A DNA stretch of 57,142 nucleotides from Syntrophaceae bacterium UBA2280 (GTDB lineage: Bacteria; Desulfobacterota; Syntrophia; Syntrophales; Smithellaceae). The notes beneath the pieces are model-generated. The model did not search any database. It was not told the DNA's origin and saw only the letters and a list, made by a program, of their open reading frames with translations. Below, piece after piece: positions 1-7,577 of this stretch. The first letter of the stretch is position 1, and each line of letters starts with the position of its first letter. The stretch lies in contig DDWS01000035.1 in NCBI GenBank assembly GCA_002347685.1, forward strand, positions 1 to 57,142, given 5' to 3'. The translations under genes were made by a program, and so were the position numbers.

Positions 1-82
1 GACTTTTCTATTTGCTACTAACAGGAAATATAAATTGCTAATGAGATCAGGTTACAGCATTAACTCTTTTTAGGACATTCAT

Positions 83-1006
83 ATGAAATTTAGCGTTGTT
101 GTTTGTACATTCAATCGATCCGAAAGTCTGCGAAGAATGCTGAAAAGTCTTCAGGAGATTGTGATCCCCGATCATTTATCATGTGAGGTTATTGTAGTAG
201 ATAACAATTCGGATGATGATACGCGACTTGTTTTCGAAGAAATAGCGAAGGATTTTGAATCACGAATACGATATGTATTGGAAGATAAGAAGGGACTTTC
301 CCATGCCCGCAATCGAGGGGTAAAAGAAGCCAGGGGTGAAATTATCGCGTTTACAGATGATGACGTGATCGTTGACAAACATTGGATCCAAAATATTGAT
401 AAGGCATTTAAAGAATATGATGATGTTGCATGTATAGGTGGGAAGATATTGCCGATTTGGGAGATTCCCAAGCCGAAATGGCTAAAACCTGATTTGTATG
501 GGTATTTGGCATTGTTAGATAAGGGTGATTCAGTCGCTTATATGGATGCGTTAGATATTTGGGGAGCGAATTTTGCTGTAAAATCTGAAATGTTCAAAAG
601 ATATGGCCTGTTTGATACAAATCTTGGAAGAACGCCAAGAAAACTTTATAGCGGTGAAGAAGCCGAATTTTTACAAAGATTGCAGAATGCTGGTAAAAAA
701 ATATTATATTATCCTTCATCAATTATTCATCATCATATTCCCGCTTATAGAATGTCGAAAAAATACTTACGCAAGTGGAAATTTGATCAGGGGGAACTGG
801 AAGGAATTCTTATGGAAGATACAAAATATCTGGAGATTATGAATTACCACTCTCACACAACAAAAATAATATTCTTGAGACATATCATTGTAAGCCTATT
901 GAAAATTGGATGCTTCACAAAAGACAGGTTCAAGCATGAATTAAGAATCTGCCATATTTTAGGATTTCTGTCAGGGAGAATGAAACGGATGCTTATAAAA
1001 TCATGA
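83..1006 (+). CDS. Family 2 glycosyltransferase
   Basis: Transfers a sugar from a nucleotide-sugar donor, probably to a surface polysaccharide or glycolipid in the cytoplasm. The 307-residue protein opens with the GT-A fold pattern FSVVVCTFNRSESL, followed by VVDNNSDDD (donor binding) and FTDDDV, the DxD metal-binding motif, near residue 92. The C-terminal third is basic and carries no clear membrane segment. An AGGA ribosome site lies about 8 bases before the ATG. It is AT-rich compared with most of the window, which suggests recent transfer, and it borders insertion-sequence debris on its right side. The acceptor cannot be told from sequence. The family call is secure; the biological role is not. 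Confidence 0.88.
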   Translation: MKFSVVVCTFNRSESLRRMLKSLQEIVIPDHLSCEVIVVDNNSDDDTRLVFEEIAKDFESRIRYVLEDKKGLSHARNRGVKEARGEIIAFTDDDVIVDKHWIQNIDKAFKEYDDVACIGGKILPIWEIPKPKWLKPDLYGYLALLDKGDSVAYMDALDIWGANFAVKSEMFKRYGLFDTNLGRTPRKLYSGEEAEFLQRLQNAGKKILYYPSSIIHHHIPAYRMSKKYLRKWKFDQGELEGILMEDTKYLEIMNYHSHTTKIIFLRHIIVSLLKIGCFTKDRFKHELRICHILGFLSGRMKRMLIKS

Positions 1007-1104
1007 CTCAAGGTGTTATTCTCATTTACAGTCTTTGCCTTCCTGAACATTTATCTCTTTATTATCCTTTGATGACATTTTCATTAAACAATTCGTTGCC
1101 TTAT

Positions 1105-1200
1105 TTATCATGTTCCGCCAAAGTGATAATGTCCTAAAAAGGCAAAGTAGAAATGTCCTAAAGAGAGACTATAGTTATCTCCGGGAGGAAGGAGATCGTT
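1105..1200 (+). other. Left end and leader of a degraded ISNCY-like element
   Basis: Two imperfect direct copies of a motif ending in ATGTCCTAAA occur near 1125-1138 and 1151-1163, followed by a strong GGGAGGAAGGAG ribosome site before an ATG at 1201. Such repeated ATGTCC boxes at an end are what I would expect of an insertion-sequence terminus. The gene that follows is a broken transposase start. The family name rests on resemblance of the encoded helix-turn-helix, not on a search. Confidence 0.4.
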
Positions 1201-1385
1201 ATGGTCGGAAGGAACATGATCATCATGAGTGTCAGGGAGTTGAAGCGGCTGAAGTTAATCCAGTCGGCGATGGACAGGAAGAAAGATGACGCAGAAGAAC
1301 GTTTCGAGGCTGCTGGGACTCAGCGAACGCCAGGTAAGGCGGTTAGTGAAGACGGTGCAGGAGAACGGGGATAGCGACATGCCAA
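1201..1385 (+). pseudogene. Transposase N-terminal remnant (ISNCY-like), frameshifted
   Basis: Only the DNA-binding start of a transposase remains. Frame one gives MSVRELKRLKLIQSAMDRK; a one-base shift near 1287 is needed to continue as MTQKNVSRLLGLSERQVRRL, a helix-turn-helix typical of ISNCY/IS481-like transposases. The fragment runs into the left end of the IS256-family element at 1386. When that element is removed, the reading frame closes within a few codons after 2715, so the remnant was already truncated before the second insertion. Not functional. Confidence 0.6.
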
Positions 1386-2714
1386 GAGACTGTAAAATAA
1401 TCTGTGTAAATGGAATTTTTCTCATATTGCCGCCAAATCAAACCGGCCCTCGTACATAACAGCCAGCTGTGAAATTGTCAAAGCCCAGTTAGCCAACGGC
1501 ATCGTCCATTTTTTCATAACGTCCTGAATCGCCAAAAATAATATTTTCGTTAACGCTTCGTCATTCGGAAAAACCGACCGGTTTTTTGTTACCTTTCGGA
1601 GTTGCCGGTGAAGGCCCTCCAAAGCATTTGTCGTATAAATGATTTTCCGGATGTGTTCAGGGTATTTAAAAAAGGTTGCTACATGAGTCCAGTGGTTTTT
1701 CCAGGGGTTCACCGCCAGAGGATATTTCTGGCCCCACTTGGCCGTCAGCTTATCCAACTCATAAGCAGCCTTTTCTTCGCTGGGCGCTTTATAAACCGTC
1801 TTCAGATCGGCGATAAATTCTTTCTGATATTTTGATCCTACATATTTGAGGGAGTTACGGATCATGTGCACGATGCAGAGTTGAATCTCTGCCTTAGGGA
1901 AAGCGCTGTTAATCGCTTCCGGAAATCCTTTCAAACCGTCAACGCAGGCAATCAGAATATCTTCAACGCCCCGGTTCTTTAATTCGTTCATGATTCCCAG
2001 CCAATAGTGGGCGCCTTCGTTTTCACCAACCCATAGGCCTAAAACGTCTTTACGTCCTTTTAAATCGACCCCCAGGCAGGTATAAGCCGCTTTATTGATC
2101 ACTTTTCCTTCCTGCCGGACATGGTAATGAATGGCGTCAAAGAAAACGATCGCATAAACGGCTGACAAAGGCCGGGCCTGCCATTCTGCCGACAATGACA
2201 TCACTTTATCAGTTATATTGGAAATGCTGGTCGGTGAAATGTCTACGCCGTAAATATCTTTGATGTGTTCCTGAATGTCACGAACGGTCATGCCCTTGGC
2301 GTACATCGATATGATCTTCTCATCAAATTCACTGATGTCGCTCTGCCGTTTCTTAACGATGGCGGGTTCAAAAGTCCCGTTCCGATCACGAGGTGTCTCT
2401 ATCCTGACTTCACCATAATCGGATCGGACGGTTTTGGCTGTTTTGCCGTTACGGTTGTTTCCGCTATTGTTTCCGTCTGTTGAATGTTTCTCGTAGCCCA
2501 AATGGTCAGTCATCTCTGCCTCAAGGATTTGCTCCGTCATATCCTTCAGCATTCGCTTCAATAAACCATTTTTCCCGGAAATATCTTCCAGGGTTTTACA
2601 CTGGCTCAATGCCTCCTCAACATCAAACGTCAACTTCATACTAAATCCTCCTGTCTATTCTGGTTTTATTCCTACCCTAAATAAAACCATTTACACAGTT
2701 AGATTTACACTCCC
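1386..2714. mobile_element. Complete IS256-family insertion sequence, 1329 bp
   Basis: Terminal inverted repeats of 28 bases lie at 1386-1413 and 2687-2714 and match at 22 positions, sharing the block CTGTGTAAATGG. The element is flanked by an exact 8-bp duplication, CATGCCAA, at 1378-1385 and 2715-2722, which fits the 8-9 bp target duplication known for IS256 elements. It holds one intact transposase gene on the minus strand. Intact ends, intact gene and perfect target duplication point to a recent insertion, here into an older element remnant. Confidence 0.9.
1422..2639 (-). CDS. IS256-family transposase (mutator type)
   Basis: This 405-residue DDE transposase catalyses cut-and-paste or copy-out transposition of the surrounding element. 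Recognisable stretches are the N-terminal LEAEMTDHLGYEKH, the central VVFFDAIHYHVR carrying the first catalytic aspartate, LIACVDGLKGFPEAI carrying the second, and IYTTNALEGLHRQLRK carrying the catalytic glutamate. All three catalytic residues are present and the length is normal for the family, so it is probably active. It lies inside well-formed inverted repeats. The start is placed at an ATG preceded by an AGGAGGA ribosome site. Confidence 0.96.
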   Translation of the reverse strand: MKLTFDVEEALSQCKTLEDISGKNGLLKRMLKDMTEQILEAEMTDHLGYEKHSTDGNNSGNNRNGKTAKTVRSDYGEVRIETPRDRNGTFEPAIVKKRQSDISEFDEKIISMYAKGMTVRDIQEHIKDIYGVDISPTSISNITDKVMSLSAEWQARPLSAVYAIVFFDAIHYHVRQEGKVINKAAYTCLGVDLKGRKDVLGLWVGENEGAHYWLGIMNELKNRGVEDILIACVDGLKGFPEAINSAFPKAEIQLCIVHMIRNSLKYVGSKYQKEFIADLKTVYKAPSEEKAAYELDKLTAKWGQKYPLAVNPWKNHWTHVATFFKYPEHIRKIIYTTNALEGLHRQLRKVTKNRSVFPNDEALTKILFLAIQDVMKKWTMPLANWALTISQLAVMYEGRFDLAAI

Positions 2715-2792
2715 CATGCCAAGGGGGACGCCCTTAAGTTGTTAAGTATTGCCGCAGTCGAATTTATTGAACTCTTGCTCGGATCAAGATAT

Positions 2793-2897
2793 TTAATTTC
2801 TTAAGGGTGATCTTCCCGGTGGCTTCTGGCCTTCTTCCATCAACCTCACGGCTTCCAGCTTAAACTCCCGGCTAAACAACTGCCTCTGTTTTCTCAA
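2793..2897 (-). pseudogene. IS3-family orfA remnant
   Basis: A 34-codon fragment begins with TTG after an AAAGGAG ribosome site and reads RKQRQLFSREFKLEAVRLMEE, the start of the helix-turn-helix OrfA protein of IS3-family elements. It ends early at 2793, and no orfB follows. Just outside, 2945-2972 carries a terminus-like sequence (AAGTGTCCGTTAAACTGGGG and onward) that fits the inverted repeat of such an element. So one end of an IS3-type element survives, abutting a REP-like repeat that begins at 2974. Confidence 0.7.
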
Positions 2898-2973
2898 CGG
2901 ACACTCCTTTCTTCTCTATTGTATACGACTCTGTATACCTTTTGAAGTGTCCGTTAAACTGGGGTAGGTTCAT

Positions 2974-3002
2974 TGTGTCCCCCGAATTACCCCGAATTCC
3001 CC
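2974..3002. repeat. REP-like repeat, copy 1 (left of hydrolase operon)
   Basis: The sequence TGTGTCCCCCGAATTACC is followed by a partial second unit, CCGAATTCCCC. The same 18-base core recurs at 5247-5264. The two copies bracket the cyclase/FAH gene pair and copy 2 adjoins a RAYT transposase remnant, so I read them as REP-type elements mobilised by RAYT proteins. Confidence 0.6.
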
Positions 3003-3013
3003 CATAGTCACCT

Positions 3014-4027
3014 TTATAGCAAACTCTTACTGATGGGATTTGTCAGTTCTCCCACCATGTCAATCTCAAGCCGAATAACGTCTCCACATTCCAAAACCGT
3101 ACCATTTTCCATTCCACAACAGTTAGGAATTGTTCCCGTCGCCATAAATTCACCGGCGTAAACCCGCTCTCCTTTTGATGCGTACGCCACCGCTTTTCCG
3201 AGTGAATGATAAAACCCTTTTATTTCACCTTCGGCGACTTTATTGTTATTGATATACACCCGCGTCGTCAGCGTATCAAGAACCGGCAATATCTCGTCCG
3301 CGGTAACGACGACTGTAGAGATCGAGCTTGCAAAATCCTTTGCTTTACAGGGGCCAAAACCTGTTTTTCTCATCTCGTCTATCTGCACATTTCGGGCGCT
3401 GAAATCGTTAAACACGCAAAATGCCCCGATCGCCTCAAATCCTTCCTCTTCGGTGGCGTTTAACAGATCTTTTGTGATAATCATTCCGAGCTCGAGCTCA
3501 TAATCTTTTATATTCGCGTATCGGGGAAATGCAACGGTTTCACCATCGGCTACAAAGGACAGAACGTTTCCTTTGTAGTAGACGGGATTTTCATACCATG
3601 GTTTTTTCGGTAAAAAAAATGGAAAAGTCCTGCGGGTAATTCCCTCATATAGTTTCGCGACCAGCGCCGCCATTGGCATCAGACGTTTTACAAACCCGCG
3701 CGAGCTGTTGATCACGTGCTTTTCATAAAGCATGAAATCACGGTATAGTAAAGGTCTGAACGGAATTACATCCCATCCATCCAATGTCAATTCAGCATTA
3801 TTTGTCCGGGCAATTGTGATCAATTCTTCCAGCTTCGGCTGGAGGATTGCGCGGTCTTTCAAAAAAACGATCAGATCATCCGATGAGTTCTCGAGTTTTT
3901 TACGTTCATTTGTTCCGTCGGCAGGCACCGCATCCAGGACCGCTCGAAAAGCAACCCATTGATCATCTTTAAATACACATAAAGAATATATTTCGAGATT
4001 TTTAAGTTTTATTCTTTTTAATCTCAT
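3014..4027 (-). CDS. Fumarylacetoacetate hydrolase (FAH) family protein
   Basis: FAH-family enzymes hydrolyse or hydrate/decarboxylate carbon-carbon bonds of dioxo-acids at the end of aromatic or heterocyclic degradation, using a divalent metal. In the C-terminal domain DYELELGMII supplies the paired metal-binding glutamates and FNDFSARNVQ the conserved aspartate. The 337-residue length is normal. It lies 41 bases downstream of a cyclase-family hydrolase on the same strand, so the two probably form an operon and act on successive ring-opened intermediates. The substrate is unknown. The pair is enclosed by REP-like repeats, which suggests the cassette has been moved or rearranged. Confidence 0.88.
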   Translation of the reverse strand: MRLKRIKLKNLEIYSLCVFKDDQWVAFRAVLDAVPADGTNERKKLENSSDDLIVFLKDRAILQPKLEELITIARTNNAELTLDGWDVIPFRPLLYRDFMLYEKHVINSSRGFVKRLMPMAALVAKLYEGITRRTFPFFLPKKPWYENPVYYKGNVLSFVADGETVAFPRYANIKDYELELGMIITKDLLNATEEEGFEAIGAFCVFNDFSARNVQIDEMRKTGFGPCKAKDFASSISTVVVTADEILPVLDTLTTRVYINNNKVAEGEIKGFYHSLGKAVAYASKGERVYAGEFMATGTIPNCCGMENGTVLECGDVIRLEIDMVGELTNPISKSLL

Positions 4028-4068
4028 GGAGATTTCCTTTCGTAGATTGTTCTCTATTCATTGAAATT

Positions 4069-4839
4069 CTATTCACCAATGATTGCAACCAATCTTACCG
4101 GTGAAGCTGAGCAACCATGCAAAGGAAGCGGCATAGCTATTACTTTAAATCCCTGAAGAGGCAGTTGATGAAGACCAACAACCTGTTCGAGATGACAATA
4201 TTCCTTTCGACAACCAACCCGATGTCCTTCCCAATAGGATTCGGGAGAACAGATTTTTTGCTTAATTCTTTTTGCCTGTTTTGCCAACGGCAGATCCCAT
4301 CCCCATTGATCAATACCCATAACCTTGACACCCTGATCAATCAGCCATTCTGTCGCTTCCGCGCTCATGCCTGTACCGGAAGACATGTACACTTTCTTTC
4401 CCATAAGCGCGTCACGTCCGGTACGGATCAGGACGATAGTGCCCTCTTTGATGGTAATACCGGTATCACGGACCGCATTTATTATATCTTCCCTGGTGAT
4501 AATCTCCATGTCTTTCTTATGGGTCATATCAATCACAACGCCATCACCATAACACCATTCGAGCGGTATTTCATCAACAGTCCTGGCTTTTACGCCATTG
4601 ATTATCGGAGCGAAATGCCATGGAGCATCGATATGTGTCGTTGAATGAACGCCCATGGATTTGATTGTGTCATTTGCCCAGCCGATAAAATTTTTCGGAA
4701 AAAGACGCAATGGGAGTCCTAAAAACATTATCTCCAACCTCCCGATACTATGTGGTTTATGCTTGATTTTTACTTTGAGGAATCTGGATTCCTCCGGATA
4801 ATTCTTAATCGGTTTTGTCAGATCGATGATTTTTGGCAT
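4069..4839 (-). CDS. Cyclase-family hydrolase (kynurenine formamidase-like)
   Basis: This 256-residue protein belongs to the cyclase/formamidase superfamily, metal-dependent hydrolases of amides, lactones or cyclic intermediates. The defining HxTHxDxPxH signature is present as HSTTHIDAPWHF near residue 85, and the later GIDQWGWD segment fits the family. The ATG has a good AGGAG site about 10 bases upstream, and that site overlaps the stop codon of a truncated upstream frame (4850-4996), a sign that an earlier gene of the same operon has been lost. The FAH-family gene follows 41 bases downstream. Substrate unknown. Confidence 0.85.
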   Translation of the reverse strand: MPKIIDLTKPIKNYPEESRFLKVKIKHKPHSIGRLEIMFLGLPLRLFPKNFIGWANDTIKSMGVHSTTHIDAPWHFAPIINGVKARTVDEIPLEWCYGDGVVIDMTHKKDMEIITREDIINAVRDTGITIKEGTIVLIRTGRDALMGKKVYMSSGTGMSAEATEWLIDQGVKVMGIDQWGWDLPLAKQAKRIKQKICSPESYWEGHRVGCRKEYCHLEQVVGLHQLPLQGFKVIAMPLPLHGCSASPVRLVAIIGE

Positions 4840-4849
4840 ACACCCACTC

Positions 4850-4996
4850 CTATTTTTCTATCAGATTTTCTATCGCCCGCAGTCCCAGCATTTTATCAAT
4901 GCCACCGTTCAGTCTGAGGTATTCATGGAAATTATCTGTTTCCATAATCTGCTTCTTAAAGACTTCTCGATTGTGAGCCACTGGTTGAGGTATTCC
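4850..4996 (-). pseudogene. C-terminal remnant of a lost operon gene
   Basis: An open frame of 48 codons ends in MLGLRAIENLIEK and stops inside the ribosome site of the cyclase gene. Tight coupling to the next gene and the protein-like composition suggest the 3' tail of a real gene whose front was removed, probably by the event that left the RAYT stub at 5034-5198. I do not recognise the family. A chance open frame is possible. Confidence 0.35.
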
Positions 4997-5033
4997 TCAT
5001 CGGGGATTTGGGGGATATAACACTAATTCAAAA

Positions 5034-5198
5034 TCACCGCACAAGAATTTCGATTTCACAACTTGCGGATTCTTCCTTGATGAATTGTAAATACTGATTC
5101 CTGTCGTCGTCATCATGAAAGATATCCACAGAACGAACACCACGCTGTGTAATGTGATGCGGATAATCTACGGCAACGATTCGTGATACTCTAGGCAT
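5034..5198 (-). pseudogene. RAYT (REP-associated tyrosine transposase) N-terminal remnant
   Basis: The 54-codon frame begins MPRVSRIVAVDYPHHITQRG and continues VDIFHDDDDRNQYLQFI, the hallmark N terminus of Y1 (IS200/RAYT-like) transposases, including the first part of the fold. It stops before the HUH metal-binding motif and the catalytic tyrosine, so it is dead. It is a different lineage from the intact RAYT at 6376-7383 but starts with the same CTAGGCAT context around its start codon. Confidence 0.75.
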
Positions 5199-5246
5199 GA
5201 AGGACGTCTAATGTATTAATTTGCAGTGGTCAAGATAATTAAGTGT

Positions 5247-5284
5247 TGTGTCCCCCGAATTACCTACCCCCCGAATTACCCCCC
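5247..5284. repeat. REP-like repeat, copy 2 (right of hydrolase operon)
   Basis: TGTGTCCCCCGAATTACC is followed by a second unit, CCCCCCGAATTACCCCCC. The core equals that at 2974-2991. It sits upstream of the RAYT stub, as REP elements do with their transposase. Confidence 0.6.
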
Positions 5285-5317
5285 TTCTTTGCCGATTGAT
5301 ATTTTGAAGAACGTCCC

Positions 5318-6175
5318 CTAGGGCCCGTCCCTGAGCCCATTGTTTTCCCCGGATTCAACATTCACGCGCTGTTTAATGCGGCCGAGAATTTCATCAACGG
5401 TCACATCTATATTTTCAACAATGATCGATGTTGCCTGCTGCAGACAGACCATTGAACAGCGGCCGCAGCTAATGCATTTATGTTCATCACGCTGAATGGC
5501 TCCGCCTGAAAGTGTTATGGCTTTGGCAAAGCACGCATTCATGCAACTACAACATTGAATGCATTTTTTTGCGTCAACAATCACGTCAACATTTTTAAGC
5601 CGGACGAGGGAGGACTTCGCCTCTTCGGGCAGATACTGCAGGGCGCTAAGGACGCTGCAGCAACAGGGGCAGCAAAAACAAATCGTCAGCATCCGGCCGC
5701 GATTGGGGATGCCATAAAAGAAGTCATCCATTCTCACCCGGCCGATCATGGGAATAAGGCCTGCGGCAGTCTTTTTACGGACATGCAAAAGAGCTTCATC
5801 CACGGACACATGTTTGGCAATCCGGGAATCCACAACCCTGGTATCTTCCCCAAGAAGCAAGCAGGAATCTTCGATAGGAAAATTACTGCATTTTTTTGAA
5901 TCGCGGCAACTGCACCGCCCGATGATGACGCGGTGTGACGATCGCCTGACCAGCTCGTCGAGAATTTTCCCGCAAAGTGCGCTGCTGACGACCGGCTCGA
6001 TATGCGCGTTGATGGGTATATACGAGATATTAAAATTATCTTTCGTGAAAAGTGGAATCACGACGCGGGAAAGCAAAGGGCCCACCATGGGCCAGCGCGT
6101 CATTTTTGCGCTCAGCGTGTTGAGCGGCCAATAAAATCGTAATACGTCAAGCCACCACTTGGGTCTCCTGGACAT
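5318..6175 (-). CDS. Cysteine-rich 4Fe-4S ferredoxin-domain protein
   Basis: An electron-transfer protein of about 285 residues. The C-terminal part has two ferredoxin-type cluster motifs, CIQCCSCMNACFAKA and CISCGRCSMVCLQQA, each of the CxxCxxCxxxC kind followed by a distant cysteine or proline context. A further unusual run, ICFCCPCCC, precedes them, and a CSCRDSKKC segment lies near residue 95; these could hold an extra cluster. There is no signal peptide. The ATG at 6175 is preferred over a GTG at 6196 because GGAG lies about 10 bases upstream. Partner unknown: the neighbouring genes are hydrolases and mobile DNA. It is either a stand-alone redox protein or a detached subunit. Confidence 0.75.
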   Translation of the reverse strand: MSRRPKWWLDVLRFYWPLNTLSAKMTRWPMVGPLLSRVVIPLFTKDNFNISYIPINAHIEPVVSSALCGKILDELVRRSSHRVIIGRCSCRDSKKCSNFPIEDSCLLLGEDTRVVDSRIAKHVSVDEALLHVRKKTAAGLIPMIGRVRMDDFFYGIPNRGRMLTICFCCPCCCSVLSALQYLPEEAKSSLVRLKNVDVIVDAKKCIQCCSCMNACFAKAITLSGGAIQRDEHKCISCGRCSMVCLQQATSIIVENIDVTVDEILGRIKQRVNVESGENNGLRDGP

Positions 6176-6309
6176 AAAGAACGCTCCGCCATCCACATCT
6201 GAAATTGGTGTAACTCAAATGACAGTAGTGGATGCCGAGGTAATTTGTCAAGGATAAGGATCTGGGGGACGGGACGTACTTCAATTTATCAAGTTATCCA
6301 ACTTCAACG

Positions 6310-6361
6310 GAGAACAGTGGGACGCTGGCGAGAACAGTGGAGAACATGGGGTGGGACGCTG
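6310..6361. repeat. REP-like GTGGGACGCTG units beside RAYT gene
   Basis: GAGAACAGTGGGACGCTG at 6310-6327 is echoed by GAGAACAGTGG and GTGGGACGCTG within 6330-6361. Related GGGACGCTGTTAACTT sequences (opposite strand) sit on the other side of the transposase near 7435-7450, 7471-7487 and 7560-7573. This is the arrangement expected of REP elements flanking a RAYT gene. Confidence 0.45.
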
Positions 6362-6375
6362 TAAACTTATTAACT

Positions 6376-7383
6376 TCAGGTCAATATGAACGCGTTGTCT
6401 TCGGCTATCTGCTTGCCACGGACAACGGATTTGCTGATGGCCGGAAGGGATATCCCCAACCTTCGGCTTAAACTGGACATGGAAACACCCAGTTCGCGTA
6501 CCGCCCAATAACATAAAAGGCTCCGGGCGTTCACGATGTGTTGCTGTCTGCCCGCCGCCCAAACATCGTCAACCGCAAGTCCCAGTAAACTCGCTACATG
6601 TGAGGCGATTTTATCCACGTCCATCCCTTTGGACTTCAGTTTTTGACTCTTTGTCAGACTCTCTTTACTTTTGTCCAAAATCTCGCCCACAAAATCACTG
6701 TCGCCCAGTATCCTTTCATCACTTCGCTGGTATTGCCCTTCCTCCCGCTTCTGCTTCAAACCTTCCCATCCGCCCGCGCTCCGGATCAAGCCGCCGCCTG
6801 TGAGGTCCTTTCTTCGCCCCTGCCCAATCCCCTGTTCCACAAACTGCCGATACCTTCGGCGGGCCAAAGCCGGTTTATTGCCAAAATGTTTGAGGATTTC
6901 ATCTGTTTCCTGCCAGGATTTCATCAAACCGCCCATGAAGGTGCCATGACCCGAATAGGGATAGACGTCCAATTCTTCAATGCCCTTAACCAATCCAGCC
7001 CGCAGCGGATTGAGATGAATATAGCGTACGAGTTCCAGAAGGTAGGCATCTTCCTGGCATAGGATGGATTTAAATCGGTTCTGAAACAGATGGCCGTGGC
7101 GGCGGCGTTTTCGGCTGCGGTTAAACCATATTGCATAGCCCGTCAGCAGCCGTCTCATAAAGGTCGAAACAGGCACATTCCCGGTGCGTAACAGCAGATG
7201 AAAGTGATTGGGCATTAAAGACCAGGCAAAGCAAGTGGTCCCTGTATCGAGAAGAATCTCGCCCATCCGGTGAAGAAAGTGATCCCGATCGGCATCACCG
7301 TCAAATATATTCCTGCGTTCAATCCCGCGAACCATTATATGGTGCACGGCTCCAACAGCATCTATACGTGATCCTCTAGGCAT
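6376..7383 (-). CDS. REP-associated tyrosine transposase (RAYT, Y1 family) with DnaA-IV-like tail
   Basis: This 335-residue Y1-type endonuclease would nick and move single-stranded REP sequences. The N terminus reads MPRGSRIDAVGAVHHIMVRG; the HUH metal site is in MPNHFHLLLR; and YIHLNPLRAGLV plus the following YPYSGHG region supplies the nucleophilic tyrosine. Beyond residue 200 there is an extension whose last part (residues 255-335, with VNARSLLCYWAVRELG and RRLGISLPAISK) resembles the C-terminal duplex-binding domain of DnaA, a fusion seen in some long RAYT proteins. All catalytic residues are present. It is flanked by REP-like units and a 74-bp repeat that starts inside its own first codons. 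Confidence 0.9.
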   Translation of the reverse strand: MPRGSRIDAVGAVHHIMVRGIERRNIFDGDADRDHFLHRMGEILLDTGTTCFAWSLMPNHFHLLLRTGNVPVSTFMRRLLTGYAIWFNRSRKRRRHGHLFQNRFKSILCQEDAYLLELVRYIHLNPLRAGLVKGIEELDVYPYSGHGTFMGGLMKSWQETDEILKHFGNKPALARRRYRQFVEQGIGQGRRKDLTGGGLIRSAGGWEGLKQKREEGQYQRSDERILGDSDFVGEILDKSKESLTKSQKLKSKGMDVDKIASHVASLLGLAVDDVWAAGRQQHIVNARSLLCYWAVRELGVSMSSLSRRLGISLPAISKSVVRGKQIAEDNAFILT

Positions 7384-7447
7384 GGGCTCCTATAACCTGA
7401 TTTCAATCCACCGTCAATGAATAAGTATATAAGTTAACAGCGTCCCT
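7374..7447. repeat. 74-bp direct repeat, copy A (RAYT 5' region)
   Basis: Starts in the first codons of the RAYT gene (CTCTAGGCATGGGCTCC) and ends in AGTTAACAGCGTCCCT. Copy B at 7500-7573 is identical but for two bases (near 7418 and 7427). Confidence 0.85.
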
Positions 7448-7499
7448 CTGTACCTCCCTCTGTACCTCCCTTAAGTTAACAGCGTCCCTCTGTCCCCTA

Positions 7500-7573
7500 C
7501 TCTAGGCATGGGCTCCTATAACCTGATTTCAATCCACCGTCAAGGAATAAGTTTATAAGTTAACAGCGTCCCT
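7500..7573. repeat. 74-bp direct repeat, copy B (abuts truncated RT gene)
   Basis: Second copy of the RAYT upstream sequence. Its right end at 7573 lies four bases from the stop codon of the truncated reverse transcriptase gene at 7578, so this repeat marks the break point that removed the end of that gene. Confidence 0.85.
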
Positions 7574-7577
7574 ATAA

